Source: Pelargonium tetragonum | Lineage: Eukaryota; Streptophyta; Magnoliopsida; Geraniales; Geraniaceae | DNA: 64,000 nucleotides | Assembly (NCBI GenBank): GCA_036897445.1 | Contig: JAYMTL010000066.1 | Coordinates: 1 to 64,000 of the forward strand | Direction of reading: 5' to 3' | Shown: in pieces, positions 11,471 through 25,500 of the stretch | Position numbering within the stretch: position 1 is the stretch's first letter | Layout: each line of letters starts with the position of its first letter | The notes under the pieces: generated by a model | What the model was told of the DNA's origin: nothing | The model's input: the letters and a program-made list of their open reading frames with translations, nothing else | Database searches by the model: none | Program-made: the position numbers and the translations under genes

Positions 11471-14099
11471 TAATAAACTTCTATTCCAACCTAGCAGTTC
11501 AAAGGGGCTCCCTCTTAAGTATTATACAAACCGGAGAATCTTTTTTGCGGAGCGCTACCATTCAAAGCCTTTTAGTTGCAAAGACTTGGTTTCCTTTTTA
11601 ATGTATCGTGGAGCTGGGGTTACCTTAACTATAAACCCCGGTTCAGAGCAGAATAATTCCTAAATTTCATAAAATGTTTTAAAGAACCTCTGGGTATTCT
11701 ATAGGGGTCCTAGAATGTTATACACTTACTTTGCGGAACTCCTTTTAGAACGGGCAGTATATTACTAAGATTTCTAAAAAAGAAATGACTCGAAGCGAGG
11801 GTTATAATCTAAAGGGCCTTATTCTATTAAAGTAAGGTCTTTTATTTGGCAAATATTCAAGGTACGTATATACTCTTTTCCTTTTATGGGTTTACTTCCT
11901 ATTTTTATGGGGTCCTTATTCTTACCAAGTGGTGCCCCATAACTCTCAATTATGTAAGAGTATAGCCGGGTCTCCTGCATTTTGAATCTGAATAAAAAGG
12001 ATGTCGTTTTTTATCCCATATTTTTATTAAGGGTAAGGAAATGAAATATATTATCAGTTGTAAAAAGTATATCCTATCCTGAGGATTATAAGGCCTTTTT
12101 CATGAGCTTGATCGCGGGGCGGCTTGCGGATTCTTTTTTCAAGGGTTATCATTATAATACTTATTTATTTTATCCGTTTGTCTCACAGAATAGAGTTCCA
12201 AGTAAAGAGACAGTAGGGTTACTGGATATAGCAAAGGTACGCAGAAGTGAGGGGTAGCTGCGCAGTATTTTAACTAAAACGGGAGACCCGTTATCTAGTA
12301 AGCTAAGTGTTCGTGAGACCCATCTAAAAGCCTTTTTGCTCTTGCAGGGGGTCCCTAGATAGATGCCGAAAAACGGATACAGAATCCTAAGATTCTATTG
12401 AGTGCCTCAGATTTCAATTTGGTCAAAATATAGCTATAAAAAATCTTCTTACCTTAGCCAAGATACTGTAAAGTTCTTTTTTTATAACCGAGAAACGAAA
12501 GCTTTTTTCTGTGTCAGGGAATTCCTTAAACTTAAAAAGAGGTCGCGGCTACTTTGTTATTTTTTAAAAGCATTTGGCTTGGTAATTAGTTTGCACCTCG
12601 ACTAGTCGCGTAATTTTGGCCCTCTTTTTGAAAGAAGTTTTTTTAGGGGTTCTAAGTTACAATAGAGTCAAGAGATCCGCAGTAGAGCCCTTTTGTGTGC
12701 TATATCGAAAGTTGATATAGCCTTGCGTATGATTCTACATTTTAGAAAACGAGGTTTTCCTAGTACTCCTAAGACTTGGAAGTATAACCTTTTGTTCCTA
12801 GTTTAGAAGTTGAAACACAGAAACCCTGTAGCTGTATATAAAATATTACCTTACGAACCTAAATAGAAAAAGAAATGTTAAGCACAAGCTAAAAAGGAAT
12901 TTTAAAGGGATCGGCAATTTTCTGGATGACCAAAATGAAAACAAAAGCATTTTTTATAAGGGGAAATTCATAGGTTTGAACCCTAAAAGGCTTAGCACCC
13001 CTGTTTGTTGTATTCTTGGTTTTCTGCCACCCAATCTATATGAGTCTGACTAGCAGAATTGTCTCCAAAAACGGGTAAGCCCCTGCTTTTAGGAGTACTT
13101 TATTAGCTTGGCAATTACTTATTTCTAAGACAGACTAGAGAGTACCCTTGGCTAAACGAGGTATCCTTGGAAGTTTTTAAGATAAGAGTGGTAGGGTTTC
13201 CTAGATTCTCTTTACCAATAGTTTAGGGTCTCCCTTATTTATTTTGATACTAAATCCGTTTTATAGGGGTCCTTTTAAATCTTTCCCTTGCAATCGGATA
13301 TTAGAAAAGTTTCCGTTTATATGACCGTATGCTGTCCCTTTTCTATTAAAAGCTATAAAGTGTTTCTTTACCTTTTTAGGGGAGTCTTTTTCTAGCGACG
13401 AGGTTTTCAGTATTAACTAGAAGTCAAAAGGGGATTAGGATTTCTATCTAGATAGAGTCTTTTCGAACCTTGGTTTCTCTTTATAGGGAGCGGGTCTTGC
13501 AAATATACAAAATCCTGGGTATATTATTCTTTATTGAACCCTGCTTTTTGAGTAACAAGAGCTGTAGGAGGCTCTTGTATTTGAGTTATTCAGTTTTTAA
13601 TATTAGCAAGACCTAGGAGCTCTTTAGGCATTAAAAAAAATTTCCAGCTTAGAAAGCACTCTTTTAGCTCCAGTTTTTTTGCCCCTTTGATAGCGGGGTC
13701 TTTTTCGAGGGCAAGTCCTTGCTTCTGTAATCCAGTGTAATAGTATACCCTCCTTAAAAAGAATTAGAGACCCTAAGTGGTCTATCGGATCCTTATTTTT
13801 TATAATTCTAAATTTAGAGGAACCGTATAGGCATAGGGGATTTTTTAAACTAGCATAGTGTAGGAACATACAGGAAAACAAAGCCTTACAGGATTTTTGT
13901 AAATAGGATTTATTTCAAAATCAAAGTTTTACCTCTACGACTGTGGGCTTGAACCTCTTACTTCATTCTGCTCTATTAAATACTTATTACTGAAATACCA
14001 AGGGCTTTCATTTACTTGTACAATATAAATTTTGGAAGGCCCGTTATATACTGACGGGGCAATAAACTAAAGCGAATCCTTATAGTATAATCTCCCCTA
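11471..14099. other. AT-rich spacer, no gene recognised
   Basis: No coding frame above about 85 codons and no RNA gene that can be supported. The composition matches the preceding spacer. A weak tRNA T-arm-like string near 13,945 was considered and rejected. Confidence 0.6.
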
Positions 14100-14920
14100 A
14101 AATATTGAATCCAGAATAATATAAGTAATTTATAAATCTAAAGTAAGATAATACAACTATAAGAATATACACTACAAATAACAAAAATACAGTAACAACA
14201 ATATAAGGAATCTCCTAGCTACAGTAACTACCTCCCATAAGCTACTTGCTGCCTTCCTCAGTCTCCTCTTTCTCTGGCCACTCAAACTAATACAAATCTA
14301 AATCATAAGAAAATCCAGAGTAACAAGAATACAAAAGCAAAAAAGGAATCCCCCTACTATACTGCTTATAGAGAAATCCGGTTAGACAGACACTTTCGAG
14401 ATCGTAGGTTTACCCTAAGGCTAACCCCAGCTTACTGACAACTATACTACTTTACTTTAGCTTCTTGCACTTACCTAAGTTCCCTGTCACCTGCTTCCCC
14501 ATAGACTCATACATACCCTTTCTTTGTGCTCTTAGAAACTCCTCTTATTTGCGATACCTTGCTAACTATAACTAGTAAAAAACCTTTCCTACCCCAAAGC
14601 TTGAAAGCCCCTATCCCTATTAAACATTTTATATATCCTCGATCCTATTAGACCTTCTTCAGGTAGACCCTTTGGCTCTTTTACCTCAAAACTAGCTTTC
14701 ATATTTTATACAAGCAAGCTTGCCTCAACTCAGAAACCCTATAAATTTCTCTTGGGACTTGACAGCCTACACTCCTAAAAGGTTCTAATAATCCCATTAG
14801 GATTCAGACTAGGAAATTCCCCACTTATAAATTTATAAAGAATAAGAAATAAAGCATAAAATCTAACTTTCATTACGAATATTTTGCTAAACCTCAGTCT
14901 TAAACGAGAAACCAAACTAA

Positions 14921-14952
14921 CTTAATTACTCGCTCTCTTAATTACTCGCTCT
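14921..14952. repeat. Perfect tandem duplication, 2 x 16 bp
   Basis: The unit CTTAATTACTCGCTCT occurs twice without change (14,921-14,936 and 14,937-14,952), followed by a further partial CTTACTCT. It is a simple local duplication inside the C-rich block. Confidence 0.9.
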
Positions 14953-15208
14953 CTTACTCTTAACTTACCCAGGAACCTATTCCAGACTGCCAGACTGACA
15001 ATAACCTCTCATTTTACTAATTGATTTGAGATCCCCTTTTTAGAATAGAAAGTACTTTTATTGAGAAACTTTGCCCATGACCTATCCTGAGTTACTCACT
15101 TCACTCTATGCAACCTAACCCAAACCTGGAAAATCCAGATATCTCTATATCCTTCTTTTCAAATTAGACTTCTTACAATAAAAGAGCTCTCCTATATAGC
15201 ATACCTTG

Positions 15209-15275
15209 TACGAGTCTATCAAACCCTTCCATTAACGGCAAAAAGAAAAGCTAGCTAACTGAACAAAAGGCTCAG
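15209..15275 (+). repeat. Family P repeat, module P6 (partner 49,999-50,060)
   Basis: Starts TACGAGTCTAT and ends with CTAGC..ACTGAA...AAGGCT. The same order occurs at 49,999-50,060, with about 70% identity by eye over some 65 bases. Both copies are on the plus strand. Shorter parts of the module recur at 42,811-42,903 and 44,163-44,262. Confidence 0.6.
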
Positions 15276-15412
15276 AAAGTCCTGAGGAACCAAAAACCCT
15301 TCGACTTTTACCCAAAATCTAGCTTCTACAAAAAAAAAAGAGAGATTCTAAAGGACCCCACCTCAACTTAGATTTAGTAACTCTGTCCCATTCCAATAAG
15401 CCTTCCTCCAAC

Positions 15413-15440
15413 TTTCAGCCTAATAAACTAGTAAACCCAA
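15413..15440 (+). repeat. Family P repeat, module P4 (partner 48,936-48,963)
   Basis: CTTTCAGCCTAATAA followed by ACTAGTAAA matches CTTCAGCCTAATAA..CCAACTAGTAAA at 48,936-48,963 with a short insertion. Same orientation, inside C-rich DNA in both places. Confidence 0.55.
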
Positions 15441-15527
15441 GTCTTTCTCTACTTGCTACATCAGACTTTCCACCGGACTCTAAAACTCTCAAAGTAACAA
15501 GCCTAGATAACCTTTTGTATGAATCTA

Positions 15528-15575
15528 TTACATACATAACAATTTGATCCCTTTAAACGGAAACTCTTCCTATTT
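15528..15575 (+). repeat. Family P repeat, module P7 (partner 42,915-42,958)
   Basis: TTACATACATAACAATTTGA followed by an AAACGGAAACT string matches 42,915-42,958. A near-inverted version (TTTGTTACGTATGTAA) lies at 50,068-50,083, next to another P6 copy. Confidence 0.55.
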
Positions 15576-17971
15576 ATTTCAAGTAGCTAGCCCCCTTTTT
15601 CTTTTATAAGAACCCGTTTCTCGTATTTTATTTCTAGTTTGTATTGGTAGTAGATAAAGTTGCTTGATATAAGCCTCTTTTTGTATACCGGGTAAAGCAT
15701 AATAATTAGAAAAACAAAGGTTATACCTAAGGTAGTTTTTTTAACTTTCTAAAAACTAGGTATTCTTTCAAAATTTAGCTTGAGCTTGATTCCTTTAATA
15801 AAAAAAATCCTACAAGGTACCCAAACCCGCGATATAGCCAAGAATTTTTTTATAGTTTTTGACTTTTCCTTAATCCGGACCCCTTATACTTAGCAATTCC
15901 GAAAGTCTTTGCTTTTAAATAATATAAAGCATTTTTAAGTTGCCCCATATTCTGGTTCTCTTTTTGTAGAAATCGTGGCACCTTTTGCCGATATTCCTAG
16001 AAATGCTGTTAATTTTAAAGTCTTTAAGATCCTAGTAGCAGTTTCCATAAAAGTTTGGAGGAAATAAGAAAGTAAAGAAACTCTTTAGAGTAAAGTGAGC
16101 TAGTGAATACCCGGGTTTATAGGTCCTGGTTAAAGCTCGTTTCTTTTGAAGGGTAGAATATAATCCCAAGGTGCTTTTGGTACCCGTAATTAAAGTCAAG
16201 GAGCGCTCTTTATAAAAGGCAAGATTTAGGCCTCCCGTTAAAAAAACTAAAGACTCAAGCTCAAGAAGGATCTAAGTTAAAAAGGTAATTAAAATAGATA
16301 TAGTCAAGGTTTTTTTAGAAAATTTTAGGGTACAGCGAAAAGACTAAAATTAGTAGAATAAGAATTCTAAAGTCTTGCTTTTTAAGCGAGTTCTCCTTTA
16401 TTTAGATTTATGCAGGAGATTTTTAAGTAGTAAGAGTGCGTACTAGCTACAAATGTTTGATATGAAAACGGAAAAAATCTTACCAGGACAAAGTCTTAAC
16501 GAAAGAAGTTTTTGATAAGAAAATACAGGTATACTCTATAAAATTCCTTGGGTATAAAAGGAATAAATTGAGCTTTATTATTATTTAACCCGCGAAAGTT
16601 TAAGAGGGGCTTTTTCTTATTGTTTTATTTAACCGGTAAAGAAAAGATGCTTAGAGAAAACTTCCTAGCAACGCGGATACCTTAGAAGAAATTCTAGCCT
16701 GTGAGTCGGGTGTACAAAAAAGTTCAGACTAATATGAAGACTATCCAACGGGGTTTTATAGAGCACTGTTTATCCATTTCTCAGGGATTTTATAGGATAA
16801 GCTGCGTGCGAACAAGACAAGAACATTCCCGTTAAATTTAAAAAGGGAGCTGGAATCTACTAAACTAAAGTAAATGTACAATGAGTAACTAGCTTTGTAA
16901 AAAGGACCCTTATTTACAATTAGGGATTAATTTAAAGAGGGTCCTACTTTCTACCTACTTTTTTATAAAACTTCATTTAAAGGTAAAGAAGCACTAATAT
17001 TGATAAACCCGAAGAAAAGTCAATTCGGAGGACAGAGACACGAAATTCTACTTTTTCCCAAACAAATAACAAAGGGCCTTTCTTTGATAAAAATCGCGTC
17101 TATAACTAGGAGTTTTAGTTTTGGAATCCGAATAAATTTATGCGGAGCTTGCTTGGGATAGGAGATCTTTTTGAGCCTTTAGAGTTTAAGATGTTGTATA
17201 GAACCTTTTTCCTATTCTTTCTTCTTTTTTGTGGACCAGATTTCCTAAGTTTAATCTTTTTCCTTAGTGCTACAAATGAAGAACTCAAACTTGAATTTTT
17301 GTAAGTTCCTTTTCTTATAAGAATTTGGTCCTTTCTATTACTAAAGGGTAAACTTTTTAGTTTAGTAAAATTTTGGTGTGGTTAAGTATAGTACGAATTT
17401 TTCAAGGTCAAGCAAGAGAGGTGCCTAAAGAATATCTTTAATAAAAAGAGCGTATCGACTCTAACAACTTTTTGAAAAAGCTCTAACACAGGAAAATGTC
17501 ATTTTATAGGGTAACCCAGGAACAATTAGGAAATGGCAGATTAGATCTTAAAAAGATCGGTGCTTACTCTTATAGAAAAGGGGTCCAGCAAGATACATAC
17601 AGAAAATGACACTTTGTTATGCTTTCTTTTTAAGGAGGCCCCTTAATTATGCACTTACTAAAAAAAGGGAAACAACATCAACAGGAAAAACCCTTTAGAA
17701 TCTCTTGTCTTGTAAAAAAGGAGTAGTCGGTATTCCTATTCAGAGCTATAATACCTCCTTTTTGTACTACCCGATTTTCTTATAAACTTATTAGACTCTT
17801 CAGGATACCCGCAGCTCCAACTCTTCTTATCTTAGCTTTCTTACTTTTAGGAATACTTGTTTATAGGAGATATAGGGGAGAAGATTTAGTATATGTATTA
17901 GTCTTATCTTTATTTGTTATATTTTTAGCTGGAAAGAGAGTCCGGAATAGGAGTTCTAGTAAGAGTTCATT

Positions 17972-18000
17972 ATCTCTAACGGAGGAAGGTAATTGTAAGA
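17972..18000 (+). repeat. GC-rich core element, plus strand
   Basis: CTCTAACGGAGGAAGGTAAT followed by TGTAAGATAATG matches the consensus seen at 36,048, 37,250, 57,166 and (minus strand) 31,386: [A/G]GCGGAGGAAGGT then a TGTAAT-like string. It is flanked by ordinary AT-rich spacer. Confidence 0.5.
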
Positions 18001-19220
18001 TAATGTCTTAATAGTACACGAAGACTTTATAACCACACCGACTGCTTATTACTTGCTTTCTTACTCCCACTAGTACCTCCCTCCTTAGCTTTCTTTGTAA
18101 TACCTGGCTTTTTTCTTATTCTATTCTATACGAAAACACGCATTTTTTTGGTAAAGAAAGGGATGGAGTTAGGGTCACCTAAGTTCTACTTTCAAGTTTA
18201 TCAAGGGGTCTTCTATATAAGAGTAATTTCTGGGGTCCTCGCTTAGTAGAGAAAAGGTTTTTAAGGTTAGCACACTTTTCGAGCCCAAGCTTTCTCTTTA
18301 TGCTGTAAGAAAGATATAAAAGAATAGAAATTGGGTTTTTACGGGAAGAGTACAAGGTATGAGGGACCCACAAGTAGGAGAATTCTTAGTAAGAGTTTAC
18401 TGCTAAGCCATGTTTTTGTTCCTTATAAGGTACACAAGAATATCCTATTTTCTATACTCTGTAAAGGTTCTTTAGATTTGGATTTAAGTGTAGTTAGATA
18501 TTCGGGCAGGGAGCCTCAAGTTCTTTATAAAGGCTCTGAGGGAAAAGGTAAGAGAATAAATAATTCATGTAATACAAAAAAGAGTCTCCTTTTTTTAACA
18601 AAAAAAGTAAGAATTGCTTTGTGAAAGAGGCGCAAGAAAACAGACTATGTTCTAAATTCTTGTTTCTTACTTATGAAAAGATATTCTACTAGTCTACTAG
18701 GAATCCCTTACTACTTACTAAACTAAAAAAGAACCTGTACCTTAAACTAGATTCAAAATACGTAAGAACTTAAGCAAAAATTTATAGGGAATCCCTTGTA
18801 ATTAGGAGCTTACTTACTTATATGCTCGGGTTGTAATTTCAAGAATTCCTTGTGGAAGATAAGTTTCCTTTATATTTAGATTTTATAAGATTTCTTACTA
18901 TGGATCTCCGCACAGGATTTCTTTTTGCAAGAGCCTTCTAACTAAGGGGTGCCTAAAATGTCGGATAGATTAAACTTCTTATGGTTGGTATAGCAAATCC
19001 TTTTTAATTAGTACAGATTGACTTTTTGCTCCTATTAATCTAAGTATAAGCAAGTAAAGAAGCTTAAAACCCAGGATTCCTGCTTGTTGTTCGTTACCTT
19101 ATTTGTATTCCGGTTAGAGTCAAAACTCTAAGTAAAGTTCTTGTGAGATACAGTATAAATAAGCAAAGGGTCGCCGGGGCTCTCCTTTTAATAAAGTCAA
19201 GGGAAAGTCTGTACTTTTAT

Positions 19221-19260
19221 GCTCCTCCCCTCCCTTCGCGCTGCTGTAGTCAGGTAGAAC
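19221..19260 (-). repeat. GC-rich core element, diverged, minus strand
   Basis: On the minus strand the order is CTACCTGACTACAGCAGCG then CGAAGGGAGGGGAGG. This follows the layout of the minus-strand copy near 31,386 (CTACCGACTGTAGCGAAGCG then GAGGAAGG), with clear divergence. Confidence 0.35.
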
Positions 19261-22200
19261 AGTTCTCTTTCTTCTTATAAAGCGGACTCCTATATCTACT
19301 AGTAACAAATAAGTACGAACCTTATATATAAATATAATAGTAATAGTGGGAAATTTCCTTAGAAGATTCGCTTAGCTAGTAATTTCATTCTATATAAAGG
19401 TTTTTTTAACAAGAGAATTCCTTTTGAGAGTTGGGCTGCAAAGAAGAGATGCATAGTCGCGGCGTTAGGTATGAATAATAAAGCAGCTACAAAAACAAAA
19501 GTGAAAACTGAGTGGTTAGGTGTCTATAACGTACGTAGGTAGATCTAAAATTACTTATAACAGGAACCTCCTTCTCTATGTTCCAGTCAGGAAAACCTAT
19601 CTTGCTTTTATTGTTCTACTTACAGTAAACACCCTCTTTAAAACAATACATGTGGATATTCTTAGATTAAAAAGGGATCCCTGTTCTAACTAATATGTAA
19701 ACTAAATCTATAATAAGAAAGCAAGTCTATTTTATCTTTTTATAAAGAGGGCACTTAAAACTCATGCAAAAATCTCGAAGTCTTTTATGTTATAGAGTCC
19801 CACCTCAGTATTATACACACCTTATTCCTAAGTCATAATATAGCAACATGGCAAGTCGTGCTTTAAAAAAGGGTTTTGAAAACTCTGGAAACACTTAAAC
19901 CTTTCCTCAAATAGAAAATCCTTACTGTAAAAAGCACTAACTGTCTTGGTTTTTGATTAAACAACTTTATAAAAGTTTTGAAGCCGGGCTTACACTATAA
20001 GGGGTAGGGCCCTTTCAATTCTAAAAAGGTTACTTCGCGACTCTTTTCAAGTTTAAGGAAGTTTTTTACTCAAATTGGCTGCTCTTGAGAGTTAGATAAG
20101 GGGCTTTCCCATCTCTAACTAAGGGGTATCCTTTTCAGTATTCTGCTTCTTTCTAATTCAAATAAATCACAATCCTTAAAGAAAGGTGTCTAATAGTTAA
20201 GATTAAGAGGAAGTTCTAGGCTCTCTTTATTCGTTAATCTCTAAAACCTATAAAATGCAAATTAGTAGGGTTTGGTTAAAGTCCCGAAACCCTTGTGTCA
20301 AAGTAGCTCTTAATTAGAGTAAAAGTTTCGTCGACTACATAAGATCCAGTATCTCAAGATATACCAGAAGTTCCATTCAAATTTTAACTAGGTAAAAATC
20401 TTTTGATTGAATTTTTATTATTTATATTTATCCTGGCGTATTTTTTATAAAAAGTTTCTATTATAATAGAAAAAGCGAGTATATGACTTAGGAAAGAATC
20501 GATCGCACTTACATAAACATACAAGGGGTTGAAACTTTATAAGACAAGGATTACGTAAAAAAGGTTCTATAATGGCTAACCAAAAAGGAGATTCAAGACT
20601 TAATTTGAAAAATGACACCTAAATTTTAATCCAGGAGTTCCCTAGTAAAAAGTCAAACCTTTAAAAAGGAGTCCCTTACTTAACTTAAAGCCTTTTCCTT
20701 GAAGGTATGAAAGTGAAAATTTCAGCACCTTAGCTTTCATTTTTAATCCAGAGGGTCAAATACATAAAATATAAGGTAGAAAAAAACCAAGAGTCTCTCT
20801 GTTCAAAGTCATTTTTAAGGGCAACGGCATACATCTAAAGTCTAGAGAAATCCCCATGTGTGTTTGGAATACGAGGGCTTTTTATAAACACTGAAAAAGA
20901 GAATCTTGCTAAAGTTCTGCTTGTTTATGCTAAAGGCAAAAACTTTTTAGTCCTAACTTTACTTTCGTTTGGAGCTCCATGTAGTTATATCATACATATT
21001 CAATAATTTTTATAAACATTCAGGATTCGAAAAACCTCGGGTATAGTATATTTCCTCATTTCTTATTTCATTTAAAAAGTTTCTAGGAAAGCTTCTGGTC
21101 TGTCAGGGATACCTTTGGCTACATACATGTTAAGGTATTGGAAAGCTCATAAAAGTCTAATTTGAACCCTTTCTAAGGTACCTAGGGCTTTTGTAGAAGC
21201 TAAACATTTTTGGTCCTTCCTATTTTATATAAAGAATTTTTAGTAAAAAGCCCTGGATATTCCTCTCTTATAGCAAAACCAACCCCCTTAAGAATAGAAA
21301 AGCATATAGTTTTTAATATAAAACTTACCCCCACTCCCCACTAAAAAGAATAGATTGAAAGACTTGTATTAGGGATATCTTTCACAGGATTCTTCTTGGC
21401 CTTTGCTTTCCTTTTTTTTATAGCCCTATGCCCACAAGTATCCAAATGAATTATTCAAAAACGAAGTCCAATTTAGATTTATACTACACCCTGATTTGGC
21501 TAAACCGACGTGAGATCCACGGGTAGAAAGGTGAACTCTGTCTTCATCAAAGCGTAACTCTACAGGAGCTTCAAGTAATAGAAGTCTGTTACAAAAAAAA
21601 AGAGAAAATTCCCTAGGGTTTCTTTTACAGGGAAGTTCCAGAACTTAAGGAGCTCCCTTTTTTATTATATATAGTCCCAACTTCAGGCTCCTAACAAGTA
21701 GCTGCACTAGAAACCACTTTTACTGTGGAACCCTTAACAAAAGGGGTTCTGATTGAGACATAAGTACTCAAGAAGAGTAAAACCGTAAGAGTCTTAACCC
21801 TTTTTTAATTGAATTTTCTCTCAAGAAGTGAGATTATTATAAATAAGTCAAACCAAAAATGCTTTATAAAATGACTTGCTATGGTCCTTCCTTTTGTAAG
21901 GGTTTACACAAAACCTTTCTTTTAGTTCCAATTAATCTAACTAGGTTTTTATCAAATTCCTGTTGAAATCGCCCACTACACTAGTTGAAATGGTTTAAAA
22001 GAAAAAAATTAACTGGTTATTAGTTACCCAGGAGTACTCGGCATAAAGCTGTAGATTACCTGGATGCCTGTTAGTTTTAGCTAAAGCTTCAGTACAAACA
22101 TGTCTTTTTTTATCTTCTTTTTTTAGTTTCAACTCCATTTGAGACCTTATGATAATACCTTAGTTTACCCCTTGCAGTGTCTAGGAACGGTTTGCTCGAA

Positions 22201-22540
22201 TTGGTTCCTGTCCCTTAAAAACCCTTTTCTTTTTAACATAAATAACAGGCAAAAATGAATTACTAACTCTAACTGTAAATCCTTATATAAGCACTGGAAT
22301 CCCCTATAGCTCCTGAGATACCTCAGAGGATTCTCTAATCTCCGATCCCCACGTCGGGTTTTCTAAAAGCAAGGAAATAGCTCTGCAGAATTACACGAAA
22401 GTAAAAAATCAATCCCCCTTCTTTTCTTTTGCCTTAAAGGCTTAACTTCGAATTCATGGGAATCTAAAATATAGATATAAAGTAACTGGCCCCCTATATT
22501 ACTATTCTAACAATACCCCGCCTTCTTAATTTGTTTGTAA

Positions 22541-22573
22541 GAACCTAGAATTATTTGTAAAGGCTCTAGGTTC
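22541..22573. repeat. Perfect 9-bp inverted repeat, 15-base loop
   Basis: GAACCTAGA (22,541-22,549) and TCTAGGTTC (22,565-22,573) are exact reverse complements. The right arm plus GAATT resembles a tRNA T loop, but the pairing with the left arm explains it better. Could form a stem-loop in RNA; no T-run follows to suggest a terminator. Confidence 0.75.
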
Positions 22574-25500
22574 GAATTGCCCAATCTTTAACTCACAAAT
22601 CACAAATAAAAACTGGACCTAAATCAACAGGTTAGCTCCTTTGAAGTCAATTTGCCAAAGGCCTTTACTTAATGTAAAAGTAGAATATACCAATCCTTAG
22701 AGTATAACTGCAATTGGGCCCTTTTAACGGGAAGCCTTAAGTTTGAATCATTTTGGGAATATACCCGGATTTGTACTCCTTTCTACGGGAGCTACTCCTG
22801 TGATAAGTATACCTAATTCTCTTTGCCTCTATTTAGGAGCTGAGTTATTTAAATTAAAACCGTATACCACTTGTGGTCTATATGAAACCGTTTTACTAAA
22901 AAAAAGCTCTAGTGTATAAGGGGGGTTTAAACTTCTATTTCTTGTAAAGAAGCTTTCATGGCATTTGGAGTTTAGTTTTCTTCACTCTTCAGTGTTGTTT
23001 ATTAAGATTCATTCAATTTGTATTATAATAAATCTCTTTTTTAGGATTCCTACTAACTACATAGCGGATTTCACACAAGGAAATTGTGCTTTATTTCATT
23101 TGAATCTTGCTTGCAATCGACCTATTTTTGAATGAAGAAAAGAAAGCTTAGGCTTGGTTTTTAATAACCAAGGGTGTGGAGGCTCGTAAGTCCTCCATTC
23201 TCAAAAAGGGTAAAAGATTCTCGTTGGTAAAATCACTTATATAGAGCGGGGCTTCTTAACTCTTAACTAAGATAAATTTCAACAAGTTACAACAAAGATT
23301 TATTCAAATATTAGGGATCTTTTAATATTTAACAAAGTTTCTAGGTTATAACAAGTCTATTCCATGCCATAAATGCGTATCCGGTCAAGGTTCAAAGGAA
23401 AGAAAAGTTTGCAAGAGACTTCTTTTAAGTATGCGGATCCTAACCTCTTTTTATCCTAATATTCCTACGAAATCAAGGTCTTAGGAATTGGGAAGTTCTC
23501 ATATTCGATCGAGAACACTTTTAAGAAGAGTGGCTAGTTTTATGGCGGAATCTCTCCTTTAATTTAGAACAGTGAGCGATACAAAGAAAAGCGCTAGAAG
23601 GGAATCCTTATATTGAGTTACCAACCTCTCTTTTTTAATCCTAGACTGACAAAAGATTCAATATTCAGCCCTTAAAAAGCTTGGGTCCTTGTGAGAAAAA
23701 GGAAGGTATTAAAAAACTCACGGAGTCTCTTTCTAATTCTAAGGGAAAAGCGCGCGGGACCGACCACACATGTTAGACCCTTTTTAAACCACTTTTAAAT
23801 ACGTAACCTTAATTCTTTTTTTCGTGTTTACGGAGCGGGCTTCCTTTTCTTTTGCTTATATACAAAGAACCTTCTGAACAAATCTAAAAACTTCCTAATA
23901 GTAATAGTAAGAAAAGGACTCTTTCTTTCTAATCCAAGCAGCAAAGCACTCATAAGAATTTTCAGGAACCAAGAACCAAAGAGCATTCGCTTAAACTAAC
24001 ATTTCAAAAAGAATTTGATTTTGTTTTTAATAATAGAAAGATGTATATGAGATGATTAGGCAGGACCGACCTTAAAAAAGGGGAGGATCCTTAGATCATT
24101 TAAGAAAGATTTAGGTAAACTCGGTAAGTGGTTACCTTTCTTACTTAATTTGAACCTTGTTTTAGGAATTTTATTAAGAAGTTCTACTGTAAGAATTCCC
24201 AGGATAAGTTTTTTGCTAGCCAAGTCACTGAAAATCGTACGCGAGTGAAATTGAGACCTAAGTCGAAAAAGTACTAAACTAATTGTAAGAGGCGTTTTTC
24301 TCTGTAGGTCTGTAGGGTGGGTGAGTTACTAGTACAGAGTACAGATAAAGTCAGGTGCAATTCTGTTTTGAATTTGAAATAGTAGGATATTTTTTATACA
24401 TTGGAACGGAAGGTGTACTAAACCTCTAATTTGGGTTTCCCTAGGATTTTCAACTTACAAAGTTTAGATAGAGGAAAAAAGACTCGTCATACTTTCAATT
24501 AACTGTCTTTATTAGGATTCCTGGTTTAGACTCCCTAAATATAACAAAAAAGAGTGAAGTAGACTCGCTAGTTGCTTAGTTTATAACACTTTTTTCGGTA
24601 AAACCCTTACACTGCAGTACCCACTAGCTAGCTTCAAAATTGTGTTTTTTACTCTTGCTAGCTAAACATTTTAACGGAATTTCCTTAGGGGTTTCTTTTA
24701 CTTAATTTGCTATTATAAGAAAGAAAGAGCTGCAAGACTAAGCTCCAAATAGTAGTAGTAAAAAGACTTAGATAAGTCTAGCTCCTAACAGGGCGTTTCT
24801 ATCTAAACTATAACTAGTATATATTAAGAAGACCCAGAGTTCTGCTCTTAAGAAAGAAGGAAGAGTGCAAGCAAGTTAAGAAAAATTTAGAAGAATTTTC
24901 TCCTATAACCTATAAATAATATAAAAAAGAAAAAGCGTGTGCGTAATCTACTTATCTACAGTCAGAACTGCAAATACAAAAGGTGGGCCTATGAGTATTC
25001 GTGTAGAATACTACAAAAAACCTTTTTACTAAGTTCCCGTTGAAGAATGTCTCTGAAAAATGGAAGGATTCTCCCTCCTATTTAATCATAAGAACAAAGA
25101 AGAATAAGAATTCTCCTTAACAAGATACTATCTATTACAAATACACCGGATTACAAGGGATTCATGAACATAATTGGCAAACTCCTACTTGCTTTCTTTA
25201 GTAAGCCTTTCATTCAAGTCTCCTATTATAAAAACCTCGATTACCCTTAAGCTTAAGGGGGTCCTTAAACCTTTTCAATAACCTGGCATTTTCAATTCAC
25301 TAAGGGGAACGCTTGACTTCTGACTCTTGAAACAAAAGTAAGTGACAGAGGCGTCAAAAGCTTACTACAAAAAAGAGACTTTTTTTAGTTCAGTTCTAGC
25401 TGAGAAGTGTCTTTTTTTGCATTTTAAAGCGAAAAGCTAAACTTAGATTTCATACGTACACTTGTTAAATCCGGGTACTTTATAGGGAGTGTAGGGAGAC

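Larger units (their letters stand above)
14100..15600 (+). other. C-rich-strand block with family P repeats
   Basis: From about 14.1 kb the plus strand becomes rich in A and C and poor in G, unlike the flanks, and it returns to balance after 15.6 kb. It shares at least three short diverged repeats with the C-rich blocks at 42-44 and 48-56 kb, all in the same orientation. No protein or RNA gene is recognisable. It is best read as one outlying member of that repeat-rich block set. Confidence 0.55.

Noticed and set aside
13940-13990. Minus-strand AGAGGTTCAAGCCC, T-arm-like, with TTTAATAGAGCA upstream
   Set aside because: The stem does not pair and no acceptor strands match; too weak to list.
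18331-18624. 97-codon plus-strand frame
   Set aside because: No similarity or protein features recognised; within chance length.
22561-22585. AGGTTCGAATTGCCC as a tRNA T arm
   Set aside because: It is better explained as the right arm of the perfect inverted repeat 22,541-22,573.
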